DNA of 64,000 nucleotides, taken from positions 50,029-114,028 of the forward strand of contig JACCGJ010011312.1 of NCBI GenBank assembly GCA_013407085.1. The letters are read 5' to 3'. This DNA is from Atriophallophorus winterbourni (taxonomy: Eukaryota > Platyhelminthes > Trematoda > Plagiorchiida > Microphallidae). The translations under genes were made by a program, and so were the position numbers. The stretch's first letter is position 1. The number at the start of each line of letters is the position of its first letter. Shown in pieces: positions 11,105 to 22,015 of the stretch. Under the pieces are notes generated by a model. That model ran no database searches. It saw only the letters and a list, made by a program, of their open reading frames with translations, and was not told the origin of the DNA.

Positions 11105-11480
11105 TGTTACGTTCTTGATATGGAGCTAATAATGCACCGGATATGCTTTCCACAATATTGCCCAACCGACTATTGAGAGAGAAGACCAAAGCTTCAGAGA
11201 AGATCGTATGGGAGCTCACTTCCAATAATAACAAACATGGTTTACTCATCCATATATATAGGCTGAGAATGTAAAAGGAAATGACCTTGGAAAATAGCAC
11301 ATTAAAACCGTGTCAAGGACTCGATGGACCAATCAGAATAAAGAGCGAATATGATCAAATTATAATCATGATTTTCACGCCAAATAATTCAAATCTATGT
11401 TGACATAGTGTCAATATAGAGTCGTAATATCTTCAAAGATATTGAGTTTTTAGGGAAAATAAACGTCTTTTCTCATTACA
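11105..11480 (-). repeat. Gypsy 5' LTR (copy 2)
   Basis: Same block as 211-586, bounded outside by LINE A RT sequence and inside by the primer-binding-like site. Minus sense begins TGTAATGAG and ends GTAACA if TG..CA ends are assumed. The inner 3' LTR boundary instead supports a start at TAATG. Confidence 0.85.
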
Positions 11481-12013
11481 CGCACACGAAGAGTTCGATT
11501 TTGCACGAATTTTTCAAACCATGCCAGAAGGGGACCACCAATTTTATAAAACTGGAGCTTGTGCAAGAGGATACTATGATCAACACCGTCAAAGGCTTTG
11601 GAAAAGTCGAGGTAAACAACATCTACCCCTAAGCCGAAATCAACTGCTTTGTCCCAGTCATCGCGCGCAAGTATGAGGTTTGTGGTGCATGAACGATGGC
11701 TGCGGAACCCGTGTTGTTCCAATGCGAGAAGGTTGTTTGTTTCCAGGTAATTCATTATTGCGTCGGCCAGGATACTCTCCATAATCTTGGAAATAATGGG
11801 AAGAAGGGTAATTGGGCGGTAATTGCTCGGCATTGTACGATCACCGGATTTAAATATAGGGGTGATAAGTCCGTCTTTCCATTGTCGCGGCATTTCTGTG
11901 GCGTCCAAAGAACGCTGGAATAAGGCTGCTAGGTAGTCTAAGATTATGGGCGCTGCGCCAATTAAAGCTTTTCGGTGTATCTCATCGAGCCCCGGGGAGG
12001 CGTTTTGGCGCAT
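11481..12013 (-). pseudogene. LINE A reverse transcriptase, N-terminal half, copy 2
   Basis: Same motifs as copy 1 (WKDGLITPIFKSGD, YLDFSKAFDGVDH), ending at RTLRVRV where the Gypsy LTR begins at 11480. The missing half is found at 8334-7270. Confidence 0.8.
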
Positions 12014-12371
12014 GCATAGTATTTTTCGATGAACAACCTCAGGGGTAAAAAGATTGGTTGTAATGTGGGGGATTATCGAAACTTGGCGTAGCTGTAGTGA
12101 ACCTTGTGTTACCTGAAAGATAGGTTCGAAGTGCGTCCGAAGTGCATTCGCTGCGTCAACTTACGTAGCAGTTAACCCTCTCGAAGATTGAAGAGGTGGT
12201 ATGCCGATTTTTACTTTTCTTTTGCTGTTTATGTGCTGGTACAGGAGTTTTGGGTTCTGCACGAACTTATCAGTCAGGCTGCGTTGATATAAGTATCGAT
12301 CTTGCCGCTTGAGAGAAACGCTATGATTCCCAGCTGGAAGGAGTGGGACATGTAGTATACCTGTACCAAGC

Positions 12372-13259
12372 TTAATTACGTAGAGCAATTACTTTTCTAG
12401 TTCTGCTTCGAATTTCTGCATTTTTGCGCTGCGGTGCATATGGCTTTTCGAATGTACAAATATCCAAGAGTGCATGCCATTTCGTCACAAACTCGGTCCA
12501 GCAGGCGTCAAGTCCCAAATTTTCGGGCACAGTCCAATTGTTAGCGGAAACAAGTTCGGATAGACGATAATCGGTCCCATATCGCTGTTTTTGTACACGA
12601 TTGTTTGGATAATAAGCGTACGAGATATATGAAAAACATAAGATTACGTGGTCACTTTTACCTAGTGGGGGATAGGTAACCATGTTGGATATCATATGCT
12701 CTTCATTGGTAAAGATTAGATCAAGAGTTGATGCATTGGAGCTTCCACTATAGCGGGTGGGGTCCAGTACGTGATTATACAATGGGTGAGAGGTAATAAC
12801 TTCCAGAAAATCTCTTGCAAAGTTGTGAACCGTGGTACCTGATGACAAACCAGGTGAATTAAAGTCGCCCATAATCAACATGTGGGTAAAGTTCATTGAT
12901 AAGAAATTTCGGATACAGGTAAGCAAACAATGGTCACTTTCTTCCGATGTGTTTGGGGGACGGTAGATTACGGCAAGTAGTGCAGAATCACTTATTTGTA
13001 AATTGAGGCGGCACCAAAGGGTATCAATGTGGAGTAATCTCTCATCATCAACCAGTTCACAGGAGAGAGCTTGATTAACATATAGTACACCACCACCTTT
13101 GAATGGACGATCCATACGAAAAAGTTGCATTCCGGACAAGGCGATTTCAGAAGATAATACATCTGTGGTGAGCCACGTTTCTGTTATCGCAATAAGGTCG
13201 AAATTTTCGGCTAAATTCAAGATATTTAGTTCAGAATGTTTTGTCAAAAAAACTCTCAA
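12372..13259 (-). pseudogene. LINE A endonuclease domain, copy 2 (intact domain)
   Basis: A continuous 295-residue frame with the full APE endonuclease motif series (ITETW, GGGVLYV, YRPPNTS, MGDFNSP, DLIFTNEE, SDHV). The frame ends at 12372 in RKVIALRN. The polypeptide link to the RT (12161-12388, then 12013) is broken by stops and frame changes, so the element is dead despite a good domain. Confidence 0.8.
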
Positions 13260-13627
13260 TGGGATCGGCTACTGGAGGTGCACTTATTCCACCGGCCCCG
13301 ATGAAGCCGGCTTCTGGGAGTTTTTTGAAACAGTCGTGAGTAATTCACTAGCAGATGGGTCTCCATTCGACGCGACTGTTGATTGTAGACGAGGCTGTGG
13401 TTTGTCGACTGCGGAGCGAAGTCGAACCTCCGTGGGTGCAAGGCGCATATCCTCTGAGAATGGTGCAGATACGTCAGGAGAGGGGGGTACCGCTGTGTTT
13501 CGAGGATGCTTGGGTTTTGGCTTGTCAGCAGCCGTTCGCAAGCGAATTTCCGCGTGGGCTAGGTGCTTAAATTGGTACCACGCCTGTAGAGCAGTGTGAA
13601 CCATATCTTCAGAATGAAAAGTAATTT

Positions 13628-14707
13628 TTAATATCCTTGGACCCTGGCCCTCGTAACTGAGCGAATTCGGTAAGCGTTTGACGGCAGTAGAAAAAGTACC
13701 GGAAATTCGGCTTTGCGACTGAATAAAACGCCACTGATCACAGTCGTGTGTCTCAGATATAGCGGCATCGTCATTGACGAGTTCCGGAACGCCATAGAGA
13801 AAGATACTTTTTTGTCACTTGCCTCTTTCCAATTATACGACGGCTGCTTTTTCAGTTGGCGTTCACTCCAGGGAATTTCCGGATGTTTACGAATTGCAGT
13901 TGAACCCCGGTTCAAGGTGTGAGCGGCAAGCAAGACATTTTCGATATCTTCCATTGCGTTGAGCGTTACTCTTAGAAGTATCGGTTCGCCAAAATGAGGT
14001 GAGTTCGGGTGACATGACAAACGTACTAAACTCACTGGATTAGCAGGCACGTGAAGGGTATCGCATAATGCAAACCATTGCTGTGTGTCAGCTTGCTGAC
14101 GAGTTTTAAAGCACGGAGATGTAGTTCCCGGCACATTAGAGCACATTATTGTCAATGAATCAGGGAAATTCTGAGAAGCAACTGGCTTCCTGGCCGATGA
14201 CATCACTTTAGTGAATTTCTCTGTAGAAAGAGGAACATCACTTTTAATTGCTGGTGAGTTTCAAGCGACTAACGACGCGAATGTGGGAACGGGATGAGGT
14301 GCGAGTTTTTCAATCTGCAACGGTTGAGAATTTGAAGAAACATTTATTCCATCTAATTGGCTCAGTCGCTTTTCAAGGGATGCTATTATTTTCGATTGTT
14401 GATCTAACAGTTTATGCAGAAAACGAACAATGGGGTTGTTTGTACAGGCTTTGCAAAACCAGAGCATAGTTAAATTTTTTTGATGGGCAATAAAATCAGC
14501 AGGCGTCAAACCTGAGCAACCAGAATGAAAGCGGGTACAACAAATGCTGCATACTATTCCTTCTAAAACCGAAGTTAAACATCCAGTTTCCCCGCAAACG
14601 GCAAGTCCCGGTGAGCTTTTGGATTCCTGAGATTTCTTACGAGTAATTGGTTGATTTGGCGTAGTTGACGAGTTACGACGAACAGTTTTTGAGCCACGGA
14701 GAACCAT
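13628..14707 (-). pseudogene. LINE A ORF1 (PHD finger protein), copy 2
   Basis: ATG at 14707; PHD finger (CGETGC ... WFCKAC), then the in-frame TGA at 14261 and the same frame onward to 13628. Only the one TGA interrupts 360 codons, and it is shared with copy 1. A downstream stretch (13284-13604, Pro/Ser-rich) is open in another frame and may be the ORF1 tail. Confidence 0.65.
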
Positions 14708-14771
14708 TGTCAGTAATGTAATATTGAAAACTTAAATTAAACAAATGTTACAAAAGTGACGGAGCGAAATT

Positions 14772-15170
14772 TCACGTTGACCTTCCAGTTGAAAGCAGTT
14801 TGTGTAAACGATCTAAGTCATCTTGTAGGACGTGTGAATCCCTTGGCGATTTGAGTGAGCGCCAGATTTTGACATCGTCTGCAAATAGGAGGAACGGGGA
14901 TTCAATGTTTTGGTCAATAGCATTGATGAAAATGATGAAGAGTCGGGGACCTAGAACGGAGCCTTGTGGCAGACCGCACTTGATTGGGAAGCGGGCAGAA
15001 TAGCAGTCACGTACACGAACACAGAGGGAGCGGTCGCGAAGAAAGTACTTCATCCAGGACAATAAGGATGACCCAACGCCGCAGACAGCGAGTTTAAGTA
15101 AAAGAATGTCGCGGTCGACATAAAACAAGCTTTTCCTGTATCAACCCAATTTCGCACTCGTACAGTAATA
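14772..15170 (-). mobile_element. LINE family B, RT fragment
   Basis: The minus frame reads YVDRDILLLKL, CGLPQGSVLGPRLF, LLLFADDVKIWRS and DDLDRLHKL, the RT palm including FADD. The fragment ends where LINE A's leader begins (14797); the last residues of the open frame are LINE A-encoded. The upstream edge near 15170 is unclear. The LINE B remainder was not found on the other side of LINE A. Confidence 0.75.
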
Positions 15171-15510
15171 CAACCCGAACGATCGCTTTGCAGACTCCAC
15201 CTGTAAGTAAATGTGATAGTCTCTTCTGACTTCAGATGTGAATTAGTTTGTAAAATGGACATTGATCGGAGAAAAGATCGACCTTGAACTGAATTGCCAC
15301 ATTTTCATTTGAACCGTAATCATGTGATATGCTCGCATTTTAACCATAGATTCTCGAATCATGTTATCCAGCCACATTGCCACCTTAAAACGCTGTTTGT
15401 GTATGCGGTGCGGGCTATCCACAGCCTCCTTCACAGCTGGCCAACAGATCATTAGTGGATATATTAAACAAGCATTTTTTATTGGAGGATTTCAGTTCAG
15501 TCCAATAATG
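15171..15510. other. Unassigned AT-rich sequence
   Basis: No coding signal, terminal repeats or LINE motifs recognised. Small open frames here look random. Confidence 0.4.
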
Positions 15511-15701
15511 TGCAGTTCAGTTCAGTTCAGTTGCACAGGACACTAAGTGGCTGACGAGTCAATCGAGCGTCCCGAATTTCTGTCGGCGGAAAGCTGCGGT
15601 GAAGCAACCACCACTGCCAAAGCGTTTTTTGTTATCATGATTTGGATATCCTCGACGATCGCGACGCCAAGGGATTATCCGGGTTGTATTTAGGAAGCAT
15701 C
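15511..15701 (-). mobile_element. Short LINE 3' end with (AACTG)n tail
   Basis: A CAGTT repeat at 15512-15531 (plus) precedes about 165 bases similar to the 3' UTR of LINE C (both share TGGCxGA..GTC..CAATCGAGCGTCC). It is a strongly 5'-truncated sister copy, read on the minus strand, whose tail is the pentamer repeat. Confidence 0.6.
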
Positions 15702-17900
15702 TCAGTTCACTTCAGTTCAGTTCAGTTAGCACGGGACGATATGTGGCAGAGTCGCCAATCGAGCGTCCAGAATACTTCCGGTGGTAAGCCAAAAGAGCGT
15801 CCACCACTTCGAACAGTAGGTTCAATATTCTTCTGGTATGAATTTGGCTGGAATGCAACAGAAAAACTCCCTTACCCAATAGGTGAGGAGAGACATTAGT
15901 GCGTTCCAACGACAAATTGAAGAACAACTATAAAATTAGGGATAAAAATGGGGAAACACAGAGCGCCAGATCGAGTCTAATCTATCTTTGAAGCACGTTA
16001 CTGATGTAGAACAAACTACCTCTTCGGGCAGACAGTTCCAATGATTCACTACCCTTTCGCTAAAGAAGTGCTTACGTGCATTAGACCTGACATGTTGCTT
16101 TGCCAGTTTCAGTGAATGGCCTCGAGTACCTACCACTGGCGCAAGAGCATACATATCAGCCGGATCAATAGAACTAAAGCCTCTAACGATTTTAAAGGTC
16201 TCGATCAGATCCCCACGTAGTCGCCTTCTTTTTAGCGAGAAGAGATCTAGACTCAACAGTCGTTGTTCATACAACTTCCCAGATTGCCCTTTAATCATAC
16301 GAGTAGCTAGGCGCTGAACACCTTCAAGCGTGGCAATGTCCTTTTCCAAGTAAGGAGACCAAGCTTGAACGCAATACTCGAGATGAGGTCTCACTATCGC
16401 TTTATACAATGGGATGAAAACCTCCGGGGACCTGCATGATAAAACTGATCGAGGCGAAAGAGCTGGTTCCTAGCGCGTTGTGCAGCAGCTGCACATTGAT
16501 CAGCCCATTTAAAGTCCGCTGAAACCGCAATACCTAAGTCCCGGACTTTTGATACCCCAGTTATCTCCAGTATGTTATCAGGTCCAGCCAGCTGCAGCTT
16601 CGTTGCAGCTTTTGACAGAAGATAGTTTTTGGAGAAGTTGACTGGTAGATCCCACGTAGAAGACCACTTGATGACCTTTTCTATATCCTTAAAAAGATCC
16701 TGTTCGTTCAGCGATCCGATAAACTTGACAACGTCTGCAAAAATATAGCAGGGACACTTAAGCGAGGATGCCAAATCATCGATGAAGATAAGAAAGAGTA
16801 GTGGGCCTAGTACTGAACCCTGCGATACTCCACTAACAACTCCTGCTTTCGCGGAATACATATTGCCTATGCGAACGCGAAAATACCGATTGCTCAAGAA
16901 GTTTTCATCCAGTTCTTAGAGGGCCATCGATACCTATTAGTCCAATCTTCATTGCAAGCAACCGGTGGTTTACCGAGTCAAAGGCTTTACAGAAGTCCAA
17001 GTAGAGAACTTCGACCTGGTGGCCTTTATCTAGCCCCCTAGTGACCTCATTAAGAAAACATAATAGGTTCGTTAGGCAAGACTTCCCTTTTAGAAAACCA
17101 TGCTGAGCAGAGTTTAGCAACGAGCCAGAGACAAGGTGAGGACAGATCCTGTCCCTAATAAGTCTCTCTAGGGTTTTGCAAAGGATACTATTAAGGCTTA
17201 CAGGTCTGTAGTTGCAAACTGAAGATCGACTGCCACCTTTATGTATAGGAATCACGCCAGCCTGCTTCCAAGCACTCGGAATATACCCATACCTTAAGGA
17301 TGCGTTAAAGAGACGACCCACCGGTTGTGCTAATACAGGCGACAGGTTCTTTATGACTTGAGGGTGAATACCATCCGGGCCCGCAGATTTATGTGGATTT
17401 GTTGCTTCAAGCGCAAGCCTAACCTCATTATCAGTGAAAATTATTTCATCGAGGGTAGGAACGCTATCTGACCTTATGTCCACTAGCATATTCGGGAGAT
17501 CACTTTGGCGATCAGGCCTCTGAACAGCTCGAAAATGTTCGAGAAAAGCCGAAGCCTTTTCAGAATCTGAATCTAGTTGAGATCCATTGTACAGTTGGAG
17601 GTTGCCTATGCAATCGCGAGTTTTGCCTTTGGATTGTGCATAGCTATAGAAACGCTTTGGGCACTGTCTTATATTACATGCCAGTCGAGCCTTAAATTAA
17701 CGTTTTGCCTTACGTTGGCTTCCCACAGCCTTATTTCTAAGTAGTTTATACCTTGTCTAGGCCCATTGTGTCTGAGAAGCTTTGTAAGTTCTGCAGGCAC
17801 GGTCCCGGATTTTAATACCACGGCGCATCGATGGTGTCCACCACTGTGGCTTGTTGCGTCTTTTGAATAATGCTAGAAAAAATTTCTCTTCACCAGTAAG
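15702..17900 (-). mobile_element. LINE family C, 5'-truncated
   Basis: A CR1-like element with RT and C-terminal region and a 3' UTR ending in a (AACTG)n tail at 15702-15729. Upstream sequence to about 17900 encodes the linker before the RT (QCPKRFYSYAQSKGK, NKAVGSQR). The 5' end is truncated, as usual for target-primed insertion. Confidence 0.8.
15936..17690 (-). pseudogene. LINE C reverse transcriptase
   Basis: Segments in order: 17489-16905 (SAGPDGIHPQVIK, NYRPVSLNSIL, AQHGFLKGKSC, LYLDFCKAFDSVNH), then after a frameshift 16897-16394 (GSVLGPLLFLIF; the catalytic box reads IFADVVKF, so the second Asp of FADD is Val), then 16409-15936 (RPHLEYCVQAWSPY, RGDLIETFK, NHWNCLPEEVV). The frameshifts and the lost catalytic Asp mean no activity. 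Confidence 0.8.
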
Positions 17901-18019
17901 GTTAGAGTTTAGCTGAAGTATAGTTGTGTATTAAAAAGAAAACAGAACTCTAGCATTTACTCACATACCAGACAACGCTGAAAATGTTGAACTATTTAAT
18001 ATTGCATAGTAATTAGGGG

Positions 18020-19390
18020 AAGAATTCAGGAAAAGCTCACCCTAGATGCGGTCAAAACCGTTAGTAAAACTCGCGACAGAAGAGCAGTATATAAGTTCTT
18101 CTGGAAGCCGGTTCCAGAAATTTACCACCCGGAGGCTGGAAATGTTTTTCCGGGAGTCTATTCTACATCGATCCTTAGCAAGTTTGTGTTCGGTACTTGA
18201 GGCAAAGAAGTCGTTCGTGACAAAGCCACTTAACCCCTTTAAGATCTTGGAGGTTTCAATTAAGCTACCTCTCAAACGACGGCGCGTAAGTTAGAAAAGA
18301 TCTGGGGATTTCAGGCATGCTGCGTAAGGTTTCCCTCGCTGACCCTCAATCATGCGAGTTGCGAGACGCTGTACGCTCCCGAGTAGGATTATGTCCTTCT
18401 GGTAGTAAGGGCACCATGCCTGGACACAATATTTCAAATGCCGCTGAACAAATGCCTTGTGAAGGGGCAGAAATACATCGGGTCTTCTGCTGGATAACAC
18501 GGATCTCAGCTGAAAGAGCACTTTGCGAACACGTCGAGCTGCAACTGCGCATTAGTCCTCCCATTTGAAATCAATCCTAACTAGAACTCCCAAATTCTTA
18601 AATCGCTGTGGCGCTAACAGTAAGAGAATTGCCTGACACCTGAACTGAAATATTATCAACCAGTGCTGTTAAGAGTCAACTCTTATTTATGCTCAGTGAG
18701 AGGTCACACTGGTATAACCAATTTATGACCCGTTCGAGGTCGTGCAACAAGTTATCTTCGTCCGTTGATCCGATGAATTTCACATCATCCGCGAAAATGA
18801 AGCATGGGCACTTCAAAGCAGACAACAATTCATCGATGAAAATCAAGAATAGAAGAGGACCAAGTACCGAACATTGGGGTACACCACTGATCACTTCGGT
18901 TTGATTGGACAGCGTAGATCCTACCCTAACTCGGAACGTCCTACCCGTAATGATGGCATTTATCCAATCAAGTAGACTACCACGTATGCTTTTTGCTGCT
19001 ACCTTAATCTTCAAAAGACTGTGATTTACGGAATGGAAAGTCTTGCTGATGTCTAGGTAGAGGGCTTTGACAGTCTTCCCTTCATCCATCCTTTTAGTGG
19101 CAATATTGAGAAAACTAAAATTAGTCAGGCAGGATCTACTTTTAAGAAATCCATGCTGAGTTACACTCAACAAAGAATGCCGACAAAGATCCTGACAGAT
19201 TTTTCACGCAGCAGTTTTTCAAATACTTTCGAGACTATACTACTCAGGCTGACAGTCTTAAATTACCAAGATTTGACCTGCAACAACCCTTGTGTATTGG
19301 TACGATTATGGCTTCTTTCCACTCATTAGGAACCACTTCCAGTTTTCAACTTGAATGGATTAGTCTAATTCTGCAGTTCTATATGTCGTG
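18020..19390 (-). mobile_element. LINE family D, 5'-truncated and degraded
   Basis: RT pieces of a CR1-like element: 19390-19175 (VPNEWKEAIIVPIHKG with several stops), 19173-18676 (TQHGFLKSRSC, LYLDISKTFHSVNH, VPQCSVLGPLLFLIF, CFIFADDVKF intact FADD), 18521-18291 (KYCVQAWCPYYQKD, RLATRMIEGQ), 18275-18042 (RGSLIETSKILKG, NFWNRLPEEL). Close to families C and E but with many frame breaks. No clear tail was seen at 17.9-18.0 kb. Confidence 0.75.
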
Positions 19391-19498
19391 AGAATAATAG
19401 TACCAGTCAAAAAGTAGCAAATCGGAAGGTTTTAAGCAGTTAATTCTGCGATTATACACCGATCATATAAGTGCTTTTGTGATAGGAAATATCAACAG

Positions 19499-20245
19499 TT
19501 TAAGTTCAAGTTCAAGTTGCACAGGGCTGAAGGTGGCTAAAAGCCAAACACGCGCCCAGATTTTCTTAGACGGTATGTGGTTGAGCACCCGGCAATTTGA
19601 TATCGAGTGTACAGTTCGTAATTTTCAGAAGTTCTTGTTTCCTGATATCTGGAAAGGTTAAGGTAGGGTTTCTCTTCACAAGCACGGTAACCAAGGTATA
19701 ATGTATGAAATCACTAGCCTAGTCGAGACATAGTTAAACACTTTGATAGACTGCATGTGGGCTAATTTGCTGTCACGTTGCCCAGGCCTAGACATATATG
19801 ATAAAAATTATAAAAATAAGTTTTTTGTTTTTTAGTTTTTATTAGACAATGTGCGGAAATATGATAGACCATTTACCGTCCAATTGCTTTTTGAAGCACA
19901 ACACATTTGGGAGGCTTGCTAGACAATCTGGGAGCTTGTTCCAGAAGTTGAACACACGGTTGCTGAAAAAGTGTTCACGTGCCAGCAACCTGAGCCTACT
20001 CTTGAGAAGTTTCATAGAATTACCATTTGTAGCTGCCTCAGGGGCAAGTTTAAGAATTTCAGTAATATTATCACCCGTAAGACCCTTCTGAATCTTGAAG
20101 GTTTCTATTAGGTCACCTCACAGCCGCCGTCTATTTATTGAGAACAAACCGAGGTCCTTGAGTCTTGCCTCATAGATTTTTCCTGCCTGACCCTCAACCA
20201 TCATAGTTGCAAGGCCTTGGACACTTTCGATACATGTTTTAACGT
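19499..20245 (-). mobile_element. LINE family E, C-terminus and 3' end
   Basis: The minus strand at 20245-19845 encodes LATMMVEGQAGKIYEARL, RRRL, GDLIETFKIQKG and NFWNKLP, the C-terminal region of a CR1-like RT, with one stop. The 3' UTR leads to a hexamer tail (TTGAAC/AAGTTC repeat) at 19499-19519. The flanking TGCACAGGGC motif resembles the LINE C 3' end. Only the last ~750 bases were inserted. Confidence 0.7.
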
Positions 20246-21440
20246 TTCGCACGTGAGTAACGTGTATTTCACCCGTTTCTTAGTTCGACAAATTCAGAAT
20301 TAAAATTCGGATGTTATACGGTACTGTAATTAGCAACAATTACAACAACAATAGTTATACAAACCTCAACTGTATAGGAACGTATAGCAAACAGTGGAGC
20401 CAAAATACTCCAGAGTCAATCATATCAAATGCAAGCAAGTTCAAAGACGACCTGAGATATAAATAGAATGAAAGGAGTTACCAAAATTGCCGTCCGAAAT
20501 GTCTATCAAAGAAAAGACACCAAAAAGTGGTGTCAAAATACAAGCCAATTACAAGTGCCCAAAACGGCAACCAAATTCAACAACAATGACCGACAATGCC
20601 TGAAACGAACAATCAAAACAAATAATTGACCAAAGGCGTGTAAAGAAAAGATTTACAAAAGCAAGTTTTTAATAACAAAAGGAATGTTTTCCATCAAATA
20701 CAGCATAAATATAAAATACCGGAAAATATATTCAACGAAATTTAGATTCTGGAAATTGATTCAAATAAAAGGTAAAGATTAAGGAAAAGGAAGAATTTCA
20801 TAAAGTTGCATCCTACACATGCTATATCTGTTTAAGGTTAGAGCGATGCAGCTTGATGATCTGTATGAGGGTTCTGATATTCATGTCTCCGGTGTGAGCA
20901 GAATAATTATGTTTCAAAATGAATGCTGTCGGTTAGCAAGCGTAAACTGTTGCAACGTTTTAGTAAGTAAGGCTCGGGAAAAAAGAAATAGAACATTTAT
21001 GAATGGAGGGAGTTAAAATATCTAAAGACTAGAATGCGGGGAAAATACTGCATGTTTCTCTATGGTCATCATTATCTTGGAAAACATTACATCGTTAGCA
21101 ATTAGCGAGTGGTTGAAAATTCGTGCACACGTATAAATGACTTTTTGTTTCATTATTAAAATAATGAAAAAATAAAAACAAAAGAAATGAGGAAGAATAC
21201 AACATAAACTTTGATTGAACCTGATGCAAATAAAGTACAGGCAAACTGCTGACATCTCGAACCAAAAACAAATTCAATCTAGTGTTATGAACGAGTAGTC
21301 GACACAAGCATAAGAGCATCCTTGCGAGTTTCTCTGTTGTTCTTTTAGGACTTGTATATTATTTATTCCTAATCAATTCTGACAATATTTGTCATTGTTA
21401 TTACTTTACCGCCAAAACGTAGCTCAGGGACTCATTGTCT
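20246..21440. other. AT-rich region without recognised features
   Basis: About 1.2 kb of AT-rich sequence. Small open frames (for example at 20819 and 21022) show no family resemblance. No repeats were recognised. Confidence 0.4.
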
Positions 21441-22015
21441 GATAATCAACTCTATTTGATCCGCATGTCTATATTCCGGCGTGACCATTTAGGTGATGGC
21501 GGAGGAGCAGCACTCTACTTCAAGCAATCGTTATCTATAGAGCTATGAACGACCAGACCGTTGATCTAACAGACACACTTTGGTGCTCCTTGACTGTTAC
21601 TTCGGAGTGTTATTGGAGTGATCTATCGTTCTCCAACAGCAACTATCGACCTAAACAATAAACTGAATAATACCTTGCGCTATGTAAGAAAGCGGTACAA
21701 TACTCAAATATTGATAATCTGGAATTTTAACCTTCCTCAGCTCTATACCCAGGACGATCTTCCATCAGAAACACTTTAATATTAATTTTGAGCCGTCGGG
21801 GATTACGCAACCCTTTATAACCACGTTTTTGGATTTACTCAAATGAGGGGATCAGACAAACCGACTACCTTGGACTTAATACTTACATCAAATCATACAG
21901 CTGTATGTTATATCGATCATAAACCGCCAGTCGGACGAAGCGATCACGTTGGCCTAGAATTCAAGTAGTTTGTAGCACTAGGCACAACAGTGACCGAACA
22001 AAACCTCTCATAGGT

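Larger units (their letters stand above)
8335..11480 (-). mobile_element. Ty3/Gypsy LTR element encoding gag-integrase only
   Basis: A minus-strand LTR retrotransposon of ~3.1 kb with two LTRs (~98-99% identical by eye), a primer-binding-like site, a purine tract and one ORF. Protease, reverse transcriptase and RNase H are absent between gag and integrase. It therefore cannot make its own cDNA and must be non-autonomous, needing RT from a relative. It sits inside the RT of LINE A, flanked by a direct repeat of LINE sequence that is longer than the usual 4-6 bases. Confidence 0.85.
10895..14797. repeat. Right copy of the 3.9-kb duplication
   Basis: Matches 1-3903. After 14797 the two copies diverge completely: RTE sequence follows at 3904, while LINE B follows here. 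Both end at the 5' leader of LINE A, so the breakpoint lies at or very close to the LINE 5' end. Confidence 0.9.
11481..14797 (-). mobile_element. LINE family A, copy 2 (5' portion)
   Basis: The same element as 587-3903, and the one whose 3' part resumes at 8334. Together the two parts give a LINE of about 4.4 kb without the Gypsy insertion. It is less damaged than copy 1 because its endonuclease frame is continuous. Confidence 0.85.

Noticed and set aside
15512..15729. CRISPR-like or satellite array from the TTCAG/CAGTT repeats
   Set aside because: Two short pentamer runs that mark LINE 3' tails; no spacers and no array.
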